This document shows positions 1-6,542 of a stretch of 34,135 nucleotides of DNA, one piece after another. A program made the position numbers and the translations under genes. Position 1 is the stretch's first letter. Each line of letters opens with the position of its first letter. The notes beneath the pieces are model-generated. The model searched no databases. It was not told the DNA's origin and saw only the letters and a program-made list of their open reading frames with translations. Source of the DNA: an uncultured Eggerthellaceae bacterium (GTDB lineage: Bacteria; Actinomycetota; Coriobacteriia; Coriobacteriales; Eggerthellaceae); assembly GCA_934623455.1 (NCBI GenBank), contig CAKTVK010000012.1, forward strand, positions 1 through 34,135, given 5' to 3'.

Positions 1-8
1 TCTCGGAC

Positions 9-61
9 TCATCCGAACGCGTTCGGGTCAGTTCGAGAACAAAACGCAAGTGTTCGGATGA
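9..61. repeat. Inverted repeat upstream of rplJ promoter
   Basis: The ten bases at 9-18 (TCATCCGAAC) are exactly complementary to those at 52-61. The left arm runs into a second short palindrome at 13-26 (CCGAACGCGTTCGG). No T-tract follows, so this is not a clear intrinsic terminator. It may mark the 3' end of an upstream unit (rplK-rplA would be the usual neighbour), but that gene is outside the window. Nothing else was recognised in 1-122. Confidence 0.4.
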
Positions 62-122
62 ACTTGCAAATTAACTGGCGCTACGCAATGTGAAAAACTC
101 GCGGTCAGACGCGAAAAAGTTG

Positions 123-150
123 TTGACATTCGCCTATCAGGCGCTATCAT
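123..150 (+). promoter_or_regulatory. Promoter of rplJ-rplL
   Basis: A perfect -35 box TTGACA at 123-128 is followed after 16 bp by a -10-like TATCAT at 145-150. Transcription would start near 157 and give a leader of about 200 nt before rplJ. The leader carries the L10-binding RNA, so this promoter drives an autoregulated ribosomal-protein operon. Confidence 0.75.
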
Positions 151-180
151 ATATGGGCTGCAAAAATGTAGCAAAGGAAT

Positions 181-313
181 TCGTTCCGCTGCCAAAGACA
201 GCTGGCACCGAAAGGTTTAATCGCAATTGCGGCCTGCCGAGGTGGTCATGACGTGCGAATATGTGCGATTTTCACGACCCCTGCTGTCTTATGACACGCA
301 GGGGTCGTTTTAT
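181..313 (+). ncRNA. Ribosomal protein L10 leader with attenuator hairpin
   Basis: The leader holds hallmark segments of the L10 leader family: GCCAAAGACAGC near 191, ACCGAAAGG near 208 and CCTGCCGAGGT at 233-243. Downstream, 275-307 forms a strong hairpin (arms CGACCCCTGC and GCAGGGGTCG, with an inner TGTC/GACA extension) followed by TTTTAT, which reads as an intrinsic terminator. In known cases the L10-(L7/L12) complex binds the upstream RNA and stops expression of its own operon. Here control would be by premature termination ahead of rplJ. The RNA family is recognised from conserved bases; the mechanism is inferred. Confidence 0.85.
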
Positions 314-363
314 ACGATCCCTCTTGCGCGGAACCTGTTGGCGCAAAGAAGGAGGTGTACGAT

Positions 364-849
364 ATGCCAAATGCACAAAACGTTGCCGCTCTTGAGCAGC
401 TGAAGGCTGACCTGCAGGGTGTTACTGCTGTTTGGGCTATTTCTTTCAACGGCCTGTCCGTTAAGGATTCTGAGACCCTTCGTCGCAGTGTTCGCGAAGC
501 AGGTGCTGTTATGAAGGTATGCAAGAACACCTTGATGCATCGCGCTCTGGCTGATCTGGACATGGCAAACATGGACTCCGTTCTTGAAGGTCCTTCCGCT
601 TTTGTTTTTACTTCCGAAGATCCCGTTGCTGCCGCTAAGGCCGTCAAGGACTTCGCAAAGGAAAACGAGGCCGTTGTCCTTAAGGGTGGTTTGATGGACG
701 GCGCATTCCAGGACGCTGCTGCTGCAGAAGTTATTGCTTCTCTTCCTTCCAAGGATCAGCTGCTCGGCCAGATCGCTTGCTCTCTTACCGGCGTTGCTTC
801 TCAGCTGGCTATCGCCATTGGCGAAATGTCCGAAAAGGAAGCTGCATAA
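364..849 (+). CDS. rplJ: 50S ribosomal protein L10
   Basis: 161-residue L10 protein, which anchors the L7/L12 dimers to 23S rRNA and so forms the base of the ribosomal stalk that recruits translation factors. The translation starts MPNAQNVAALEQLKADLQG and has typical L10 segments: the N-terminal RNA-binding region with VCKNTLMHRAL, then GPSAFVFTSEDPVAAAK, and a C-terminal helix that carries L7/L12. The ATG at 364 is preferred over an in-frame GTG at 355 because AAGGAGG (349-355) sits 8 nt before the ATG and overlaps the GTG. It is first in a two-gene operon with rplL and follows the L10 leader that should regulate it. Length is normal for the family. Confidence 0.97.
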   Translation: MPNAQNVAALEQLKADLQGVTAVWAISFNGLSVKDSETLRRSVREAGAVMKVCKNTLMHRALADLDMANMDSVLEGPSAFVFTSEDPVAAAKAVKDFAKENEAVVLKGGLMDGAFQDAAAAEVIASLPSKDQLLGQIACSLTGVASQLAIAIGEMSEKEAA

Positions 850-950
850 AACATGCCGCTTAGCGTGGCAAACTGAAGTCCACCAAAAGGTGGCAAAAGA
901 AAATATACGTATCGTCGCTTAATATGAGCGACCCTCGAAAGGAAACCAAA

Positions 951-1322
951 ATGGCTCTTACTAACGAAGAGATTATTGAGGCTCTTAAGGAGAAGACCCT
1001 CATTGAACTCGCCGAGCTTCGCGACCTGATCTGCGAGACCTTCGGCGTTACCGCTACCGCTGCTGTTGCTGTTGCTGCTGGCGACGGCGCTGCTGCTGCT
1101 GCTGAAGAGAAGACCGAGTTCGACGTTGTTCTCGAAGGCTTCGGCGACAACAAGATCCCCGTTATCAAGATTGTTCGCGAGCTGACCGGTCTGGGCTTGA
1201 AGGAAGCTAAGGAAATGGTCGAGGGTACTCCTAAGGCTATTCTCGAGGCTCAGCCTAAGGACAAGGCAGAGGAAGCAAAGGCAAAGCTGGAAGAGGCTGG
1301 TGCTGCTGTTTCCTTGAAGTAA
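951..1322 (+). CDS. rplL: 50S ribosomal protein L7/L12
   Basis: 123-residue L7/L12 stalk protein. It has the N-terminal dimerisation region (MALTNEEIIEALKEKTLIEL), a flexible Ala-rich hinge near residues 35-50, and the conserved C-terminal domain with KIPVIKIVRELTGLGLKEAK and the ending AGAAVSLK. An in-frame ATG at 924 would add nine residues, but AAAGGAAA just before 951 and the normal family length favour 951. It follows rplJ by 101 nt and ends at a strong terminator. rpoB, the usual downstream partner in many bacteria, is not here: the next gene is a converging regulator. Confidence 0.97.
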   Translation: MALTNEEIIEALKEKTLIELAELRDLICETFGVTATAAVAVAAGDGAAAAAEEKTEFDVVLEGFGDNKIPVIKIVRELTGLGLKEAKEMVEGTPKAILEAQPKDKAEEAKAKLEEAGAAVSLK

Positions 1323-1346
1323 GTCTTGCTTCAAGAGTTTTTCTGG

Positions 1347-1372
1347 GAGCCACCCTTCGGGGTGGCTCTTTT
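1347..1372 (+). terminator. Intrinsic terminator after rplL
   Basis: A nine-base stem (GAGCCACCC with GGGTGGCTC) closed by a TTCG tetraloop spans 1347-1368 and is followed by TTTT. It lies 24 nt after the rplL stop codon and is a textbook Rho-independent terminator. Confidence 0.92.
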
Positions 1373-1410
1373 GCGTTTTCGGGCTTTTTCGTTTCGTCCC
1401 GTGCGTTTGT

Positions 1411-1905
1411 TTTTTTTCAAAATCGTTCACAGTTATCAAAAAAGAGAGGTTAATCGGGATAAAGTCCCGAAAACAAAGAACTGTGAACGATTTTATGTGC
1501 GGGTTGAGGTTATGTGGGGATGTTTGAGTGGCTTAGGCACGGCTTTGGGTTCATGTTGTTGAAAAACCATTGTCAAATTCGAAGTTGTGGTAGGTTGGAA
1601 GTAGGTTGGGGACGCGGCATTGGCTTGGTGTTACGATATGCTTCAATTGAGTATTGTTTTGAACTGGTATTTTGTAAAACTGGATTTTCGTTAGATGTTG
1701 TATTTGCCCGAAAACACCCCGATTCTCATCTTCGACCTACTTCCAACCTGTATCAACTTCGAATTCAAAGCCCATTTTCCAACAACATGAACGGAAAGCG
1801 GGTGCAAGCTGCGATTCTCGGCATCGGTGGCGGGTCTTGGGAGGGGGAACGGGGTCGCGCTCGAACTTATCGGGCATGAAAAAGGCGGCTCCGAAGAGCC
1901 GCCCA
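1411..1905. repeat. Palindromic intergenic repeat, copy A (495 bp)
   Basis: This segment matches 5962-6456 base for base without gaps (constant offset 4551), with roughly seven substitutions, about 98.5% identity. It is highly self-complementary. The left end has a 16-bp inverted repeat (1419-1434 with 1479-1494) enclosing a smaller one (TCGGGA/TCCCGA, 1454-1470). The centre has three nested perfect stems: 1550-1561/1780-1791 (12 bp), 1576-1587/1754-1765 (12 bp) and 1592-1606/1735-1749 (15 bp). The right end is the GC-rich hairpin that ends the minus-strand regulator gene. A 121-codon open frame inside (1514-1879) has no good ribosome site and just reads through the palindrome. No transposase is present. 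This fills the gap between rplL and the regulator. Confidence 0.9.
1881..1905 (-). terminator. Terminator of the LuxR-type regulator gene
   Basis: On the minus strand GGCGGCTC, a TTCG loop and GAGCCGCC (1884-1903) are followed by TTTTT. It is 10 nt past the stop codon of the regulator gene. The same hairpin, as part of the repeat, ends the NhaC-family gene at 6432-6456. Confidence 0.88.
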
Positions 1906-1915
1906 GAGTGTGCGA

Positions 1916-3409
1916 CTATTTTGATTGCTCGGCTTTGCCTTCTTTGTCTTCTCCGTGCGCGAGTATACTCGAAATAAGATCCTGCTTATTGTGAACTTCA
2001 CATTTCGAGTACATATTTCTCATGTGAGTTTTGAGGGTGCTGGGAGCGATGAACAGCGTTTTCTCTATTTCTGAATTATCTTTCCCCGAGATTATCATTT
2101 CTGCAATTTCTTGCTCCCTTTGGGAAAGGTGGAAAAAAGCAGCTGCGTTCTGCACCGCGATTTTGTCAGGGTTTTGTTCGGGGGTCTGTTCTGCAGAGCG
2201 CTTTGAACCCGCATTTGAAGATGTGAATAGCTCGACAATATGTCTTTCGTTGAGTAATATTGAGCCTGTGACCAGCGAAAGAATGATGATTATGGGGAAA
2301 AGTGCGCTAATCGGATCGGGTAAAACGAGCAAAAGTGGTTTGACTGCTTTTTCGACAATGCCTCCCAAAGAAAGAGCGATTTGACCTGCTGCAAACATGT
2401 AAAAAGGCGAGATATTCAGCTTGTTCGTAAGGAAGCACCACATAATCCAAGTGGCTATTCTAAAGAAAGCCCAGCAAGCTGCAACGGCGTAAATCTCGTA
2501 AGGCGGCGCTCCTGGGTCGGCAATAAGCGCCAGCACTACGCAAATGATAATTGCCGGCATAAAAATCCTGTAGATCGCACCGAAATCCTTCTTCCTGGGG
2601 AAGGCGAAGGCCAAAAGCGTAGCCGCAACAGAGGAGATTAGACCGCCTATGAGTGAGTTCAGCTCGGTGGTGTGCGAGGTTGCATGTTCTGAAAGGTCGC
2701 TCGTGAGGAGCTGAAGGAATGCAAGAATCGCAAATCCAATCAAAAACTTCAGGGGAAGACGCATTGATTCGCGTGATGCATAGCTTTTGCCGAGTGTATT
2801 GCCGGTGCTGCGTTCGTTGATTTCTCCGTAGCTGACAAATAGGAGGAAACCCGAAATAAAAGGGAGAATTGTGTGAATCAAAATACAGAAAGCAGGGCTT
2901 AACTGCACAATGACGATGCAGGAGGCGAATGCACCCACGTAAGCAATGGCTGTGTTTACGCAGCATTGTTCGATAGGAAGAGATGCGTAAACTTCGCCCC
3001 AAAGGAGCAACAGCCCCATTTCAGTTGCAATGATAAGCGACCCAATCCAGATTCCTGCCGGAATTACGTTTTCGCTCCAACCCGATAAATAAAACAGTCC
3101 TGTTCCGATGCAAAGCAACACCGAAAGGGCGATTGCGAATATGCGTTTATGAACGCGTTTCATTTTTTCCAGAAGAAAGAATCCCAGCACGATAAGTACA
3201 AGGACGTAGGCGAAGCTATGCGGGATGTCTGTCAAGGAGATAATCTCGGCAGCTAGCTCCTGCGGGCTGGGGAACAAGGTTGGAATAATTCGGCAGATGC
3301 TCCAGGTAAGATAAGTGCTCAGTCCAATGAGGCTTATCGTTGACGATGTCGAAAAAAGAGGCCCTCTTCTTTCAGGCAGCTTTTCGTTGTTTTCTTTTGC
3401 TGAGAGCAC
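1916..3409 (-). CDS. LuxR-type regulator with large N-terminal membrane domain
   Basis: 497-residue protein. Most of it (about residues 20-390) is a chain of hydrophobic segments consistent with 10-12 transmembrane helices. The last 70 residues are a LuxR/GerE helix-turn-helix (LSQREQEIAEMIISGKDNSE, then IAPSTLKTHMRNMYSKCEV). This fusion is common in Eggerthellaceae, where such genes lie beside inducible flavin reductase operons, so the membrane part probably senses a substrate or membrane signal and controls the neighbour. The start is GTG at 3409 with GGGGAGG about 6 nt upstream. It is divergent from the flavoenzyme gene, with 292 bp between start codons. There is no obvious receiver or PAS domain. 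The ligand is unknown. Confidence 0.88.
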   Translation of the reverse strand: MLSAKENNEKLPERRGPLFSTSSTISLIGLSTYLTWSICRIIPTLFPSPQELAAEIISLTDIPHSFAYVLVLIVLGFFLLEKMKRVHKRIFAIALSVLLCIGTGLFYLSGWSENVIPAGIWIGSLIIATEMGLLLLWGEVYASLPIEQCCVNTAIAYVGAFASCIVIVQLSPAFCILIHTILPFISGFLLFVSYGEINERSTGNTLGKSYASRESMRLPLKFLIGFAILAFLQLLTSDLSEHATSHTTELNSLIGGLISSVAATLLAFAFPRKKDFGAIYRIFMPAIIICVVLALIADPGAPPYEIYAVAACWAFFRIATWIMWCFLTNKLNISPFYMFAAGQIALSLGGIVEKAVKPLLLVLPDPISALFPIIIILSLVTGSILLNERHIVELFTSSNAGSKRSAEQTPEQNPDKIAVQNAAAFFHLSQREQEIAEMIISGKDNSEIEKTLFIAPSTLKTHMRNMYSKCEVHNKQDLISSILAHGEDKEGKAEQSK

Positions 3410-3701
3410 GACTGCCTCCCCTCAAAACTGCATTCGTGCAATGGATTCCTTCCTATAATATGTTAGGAAAAGGGCGCGTTGTTGTCTACCACCTGCATCC
3501 TCCTTGCCTACCACCAGGGATACTTCCTTCTCATTAAATTGAAATCATCAGCTAATCCTACCTAGTTAGACGATGTTTTTTATCAACCCCTCACCTATAT
3601 TGACGTTACACCTATTGAAGAAGGTGCTATGGGGTCGAAAGGTCACAATCTTTCGGTGAAATGCATCTTTGTAAAGGATGCGTGCAAGGAAAGGGGACAA
3701 A
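3410..3701. promoter_or_regulatory. Divergent promoter region between regulator and flavoenzyme
   Basis: This gap must hold both promoters. For the regulator, a minus-strand -10-like TATTAT lies at 3460-3455 inside an imperfect palindrome (TTCCTA, 8 nt, TAGGAA). For the flavoenzyme, TTGACG at 3600-3605 is a possible -35, but no convincing -10 follows at normal spacing. CTACCACC occurs twice, at 3486-3493 and 3508-3515, exactly 22 bp apart, about two helical turns, and could be an operator for the LuxR-type protein. These are candidates only. Confidence 0.45.
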
Positions 3702-5144
3702 ATGAAACGTAGGGATTTCTTTAAGCTTGCTGGTGTAGCTACAGTTGCGGTTGCAGGTGCATCTCTAACGGGCTGTAGCGGCGGAGGGAAGAAAGCTTCT
3801 TCGGGCGATGCCATGGTTTCTGGTTGGACCGACATCAACTTCGAGAAGGAAGTCGATGTTTTGATCGTAGGTGCAGGTCCTGGTGGTCTTCTTGCTGCAT
3901 ATCATCCTGCCAAGGCTGGACTAAAGACTCTTGTTGTTGACAAGAGCGTTAGCTACGGCGGAGACGGCATGCACTCGGCTGCTTGTCAGTGGTATTTTGG
4001 CTCGAAGTACGATAAAGAGACGCGTGGCGGTATGAACACCGAAGAAGTTCTTGCCGCTTACAAGGATTTCTTCAAGAAATACCCGCGTCCCGATTTTGTT
4101 GAGCAGATTTTTGCCAATACGGGCGAAGTTCACGACTTGCTTACTTATGACTTTGGCGTTGAGTGGCAACCAAAGGTTGAAGGCGCGTACTATGCGACTT
4201 GCTATGTTCCCGCTGCGGGTCTTGCCGAGACCAAGCAGGAGTTTACGGCAATTTACGACGGCGTTACCAAAGCTGGCGCCGAGTTCATGTTTGATCAGCG
4301 CGCTAAGTACATGATTGTTGACGGCAACGGTCGCGTTGTTGGCGTTCGTTTCGAGTCCCAGGTTGACGGCCTCTTCCTTGATATCAAGGCCAAGTACATT
4401 GTGCTTGCCACTGGTTCCTTCTGCGCCAATCAGGAAATGATTGCAAAGTACCTACCGAAGTGGTCGAAATACGGCAGCTTGGTTTCTGCGAGCACGGGTG
4501 ACGGCCATCTTTTGGGTCAGTCTGTTGGTGCTGCGTTCGAAGGTGTGGGCGAATACGTTAACCTCAACACGCACAGCGAAGCGATTTTCGTTCCGCAGAT
4601 GTTTGGACCGTCTATCAGCGTTCTTCCGACCGGCAAGCGTTTCTACGATGAAATTCACTGCCATCAGGGTGGTCAAGCATGCATAGACGCAGGTTTCGGT
4701 AACTTCTGGTCCATTTGGGACGATGTCATTGAAAACGGTCCGAATAAGACGCTTGTTGCAACCGCCGGCAAGGAAAAGATTGTTGCCAATACGGTAGAAG
4801 AGCTTGCTGAAGCAATGCAGGTTCCTGTTGAGAACCTGAGGGCTACGTTTGACGAGTACAACCAGATGTGCGAGACCGGTCAAGATTCGGCATTTAAGAG
4901 GGAGTACTTCCTGGAGAAACTCAATCCTCCGTACTACGCATTCAATAATCATCCGGTTCGCTACATGACTAAGGGCGGTCTGAAAACGAATTTGAAGTGC
5001 CAGGTTCTTCGCGAAGACGATACGGTTATCGAAGGTCTGTATGCTGGCGGTCTTTTGGGAACTGGTTCGTTCTCCAAGGAATTTGCAACGAGTGCTGTTT
5101 GCGGTTACTACGCCGGTAAGTGCATTGTTGAGGAAGCGAAGTAG
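3702..5144 (+). CDS. Tat-exported FAD-dependent reductase (fumarate-reductase/flavocytochrome c type)
   Basis: 480-residue flavoenzyme predicted to act outside the cytoplasmic membrane. The N-terminus MKRRDFFKLAG has the twin-arginine motif, and LTGC at 22-25 is a lipobox, so the mature protein is probably a lipid-anchored Tat substrate. An FAD-binding VGAGPGG is at 56-62. The middle has PTGKRFYDE and the C-terminus has TKGGLKTN and IEGLYAGG...GTGSFSKEFATSAVCGYYAGK, matching the FAD_binding_2 family (fumarate, urocanate and related reductases). No haem motif is present, so electrons must come from the cytochrome encoded 82 nt downstream. An upstream in-frame ATG (3678) was rejected because AAAGGGGA precedes 3702 and the Tat signal starts there. 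The substrate is unknown; Cgr2-like and other Coriobacteriia reductases are the nearest conceptual relatives. Confidence 0.9.
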   Translation: MKRRDFFKLAGVATVAVAGASLTGCSGGGKKASSGDAMVSGWTDINFEKEVDVLIVGAGPGGLLAAYHPAKAGLKTLVVDKSVSYGGDGMHSAACQWYFGSKYDKETRGGMNTEEVLAAYKDFFKKYPRPDFVEQIFANTGEVHDLLTYDFGVEWQPKVEGAYYATCYVPAAGLAETKQEFTAIYDGVTKAGAEFMFDQRAKYMIVDGNGRVVGVRFESQVDGLFLDIKAKYIVLATGSFCANQEMIAKYLPKWSKYGSLVSASTGDGHLLGQSVGAAFEGVGEYVNLNTHSEAIFVPQMFGPSISVLPTGKRFYDEIHCHQGGQACIDAGFGNFWSIWDDVIENGPNKTLVATAGKEKIVANTVEELAEAMQVPVENLRATFDEYNQMCETGQDSAFKREYFLEKLNPPYYAFNNHPVRYMTKGGLKTNLKCQVLREDDTVIEGLYAGGLLGTGSFSKEFATSAVCGYYAGKCIVEEAK

Positions 5145-5162
5145 AGATTTTGTATTGAAAAG

Positions 5163-5189
5163 CCGGGCCGCATTTTCCGTGCGGCCCGG
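5163..5189 (+). other. Intergenic hairpin between flavoenzyme and cytochrome genes
   Basis: A perfect ten-base stem (CCGGGCCGCA with TGCGGCCCGG) has a seven-base loop and no T-tract after it. It lies 19 nt past the flavoenzyme stop and 37 nt before the cytochrome start. Such a structure may protect or cut the dicistronic mRNA to set a different enzyme-to-cytochrome ratio. That role is inference. Confidence 0.6.
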
Positions 5190-5225
5190 TGACGGAATGA
5201 TCAATGAAATTGGAAGGGGGTTATT

Positions 5226-5849
5226 GTGATAGGAAAAAAGCATGATGCGGCAAACGCTCCCGATGATGCTGCTATGAATGCTTCGGATGCTGAAAGTAAA
5301 GGCAAGAGGAAAAAGGGCAAAAAGCTTGTAGGTAGGCTTCCGTGGATTTTGCTATGTGTGTTTGTTGTTGGAACGTTTGCGGTTGTCGGTGCTGCGAATT
5401 GGCACGAGCAGCCGTCGTTCTGCTCGGCGTTCTGTCACGATACCATGGGCAAATATGTTGATGGCTACGAGGACGGTAACGGCCTTGCTCGTATCCACAA
5501 GGAAGCAAATGTCACCTGCCTTGATTGTCACGAAGCAACGCTTGGTCAACAAGCGGCAGAGACAGTGGCTCAGGTAACGGGTGATTATCGGGTTCCTTTG
5601 CGTCAGAGAAGCTTTGGCGATGAGATGTGTTTGAAGTGCCATATTTCTATCGAGCATCTTCAGGCAAAGACCGATATGCTCGAGAAAGATCCTCATGGTG
5701 GGAACATCACCGGTCATCAGAGCTTTACCTGCAACAACTGCCACAAGTCGCATGCTGCTCAAGTAAACCAGTGCTCGCGTTGCCATGATCCTGGAGATCA
5801 AAGGATGATTACGTATCCGCTTCAGCGTCATCCGAAAGAAGCTAAATAA
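5226..5849 (+). CDS. Membrane-anchored NapC/NirT-like multihaem cytochrome c
   Basis: 207-residue cytochrome. Residues 1-37 are charged and cytoplasmic, one transmembrane helix spans about 38-57 (LPWILLCVFVVGTFAVVGAA), and the rest is extracytoplasmic with five haem-binding motifs: CSAFCH (66-71), CLDCH (98-102), CLKCH (135-139), CNNCH (169-173) and CSRCH (183-187). The first has three residues between the cysteines rather than two. NapC/NirT/NrfH proteins oxidise membrane quinol and pass electrons to a periplasmic reductase, here most likely the upstream flavoenzyme. The start is GTG at 5226 with GGAAGGGGG 5 nt before it. The gene is followed by a strong terminator, so the two form a transcription unit. 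Confidence 0.92.
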   Translation: MIGKKHDAANAPDDAAMNASDAESKGKRKKGKKLVGRLPWILLCVFVVGTFAVVGAANWHEQPSFCSAFCHDTMGKYVDGYEDGNGLARIHKEANVTCLDCHEATLGQQAAETVAQVTGDYRVPLRQRSFGDEMCLKCHISIEHLQAKTDMLEKDPHGGNITGHQSFTCNNCHKSHAAQVNQCSRCHDPGDQRMITYPLQRHPKEAK

Positions 5850-5917
5850 GGGATTTTGCTTAGCGCCCGACCAGATTTTGCAAAGCAAAGAGGACGAAGG
5901 TTTCTGTATGCGATATC

Positions 5918-5951
5918 CCCGGAATGGAATTCCATTCCGGGTTTTCTTTTT
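5918..5951 (+). terminator. Intrinsic terminator after the cytochrome gene
   Basis: A 24-bp perfect palindrome (5918-5941, arms CCCGGAATGGAA and TTCCATTCCGGG) is followed directly by TTTTCTTTTT. It closes the flavoenzyme-cytochrome unit 68 nt after the stop codon, just before repeat B begins. Confidence 0.92.
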
Positions 5952-5961
5952 CCGTAGCGCA

Positions 5962-6456
5962 TTTTTTTCAAAATCGTTCACAGTTATCAAAAAAGAGAGG
6001 TTAATCGGGATAAAGTCCAGAAAACAAAGAACTGTGAACGATTTTATGTGCGGGTTGATGTTATGGGGGGATGTTTGAGCGGCTTAGGCACGGCTTTGGG
6101 TTCATGTTGTTGAAAAACCATTGTCAAATTCGAAGTTGTGGTAGGTTGGAAGTAGGTTGGGGACGCGGCATTGGCTTGGTGTTACGATATGCTTCAATTG
6201 AGTATTGTTTTGAACTGGTATTTTGTAAAACTGGATTTTCGTTAGATGTTGTATTTGCCCGAAAACACCCCGATTCTCATCTTCGACCTACTTCCAACCT
6301 GTATCAACTTCGAATTCAAAGCCCATTTTCCAACAACATGAACGGAAAGCGGGTGCAAGCTGCGATTCTCGGCATCGGTGGCGGGTCTTGGGAGGGGGAA
6401 CGGGGTCGCGCTCGAACGTACCGGGCGTGAAAAAGGCGGCTCCGAAGAGCCGCCCA
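5962..6456. repeat. Palindromic intergenic repeat, copy B (495 bp)
   Basis: Second copy of the element at 1411-1905, same orientation, no gaps. The differences seen are clustered near 6019, 6058-6080 and 6417-6426. The three nested stems are intact (6101-6112/6331-6342, 6127-6138/6305-6316, 6143-6157/6286-6300), as is the 16-bp left inverted repeat (5970-5985/6030-6045). One base change breaks the small inner TCGGGA/TCCCGA stem. Together A and B bracket the regulator-flavoenzyme-cytochrome module, so recombination between them could delete it. This fills the region between the cytochrome and the NhaC-family gene. Confidence 0.9.
6432..6456 (-). terminator. Terminator of the NhaC-family transporter gene
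   Basis: Minus-strand hairpin GGCGGCTC, TTCG, GAGCCGCC followed by TTTTT, 86 nt after the stop codon of the transporter gene. It is the right-hand end of repeat B and identical to the terminator of the regulator gene. Confidence 0.85.
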
Positions 6457-6542
6457 ATAGGAAGCGTATAGTGGAAGAAGCATCCGTTCCACCCAATGAA
6501 GCATCCCAAGTGTTTCCTAGAAAACTCCCAAGCAGCCAAAAG

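Noticed and set aside
1419..1494. Integron attC site or CRISPR-like repeats
   Set aside because: The arms lack the GTTRRRY/RYYYAAC core sites of attC and there is no regular repeat-spacer pattern or cas or integrase gene.
1514..1879. 121-codon open frame in repeat A and its near-identical 119-codon counterpart at 6071-6430
   Set aside because: Both just read along the palindromic repeat, lack ribosome-binding sites, and resemble no protein. Their likeness comes from the DNA duplication.
3566..3838. 90-codon minus-strand open frame overlapping the flavoenzyme start
   Set aside because: It overlaps the Tat signal region of a clear gene and occupies the divergent promoter area; no ribosome site or family likeness.
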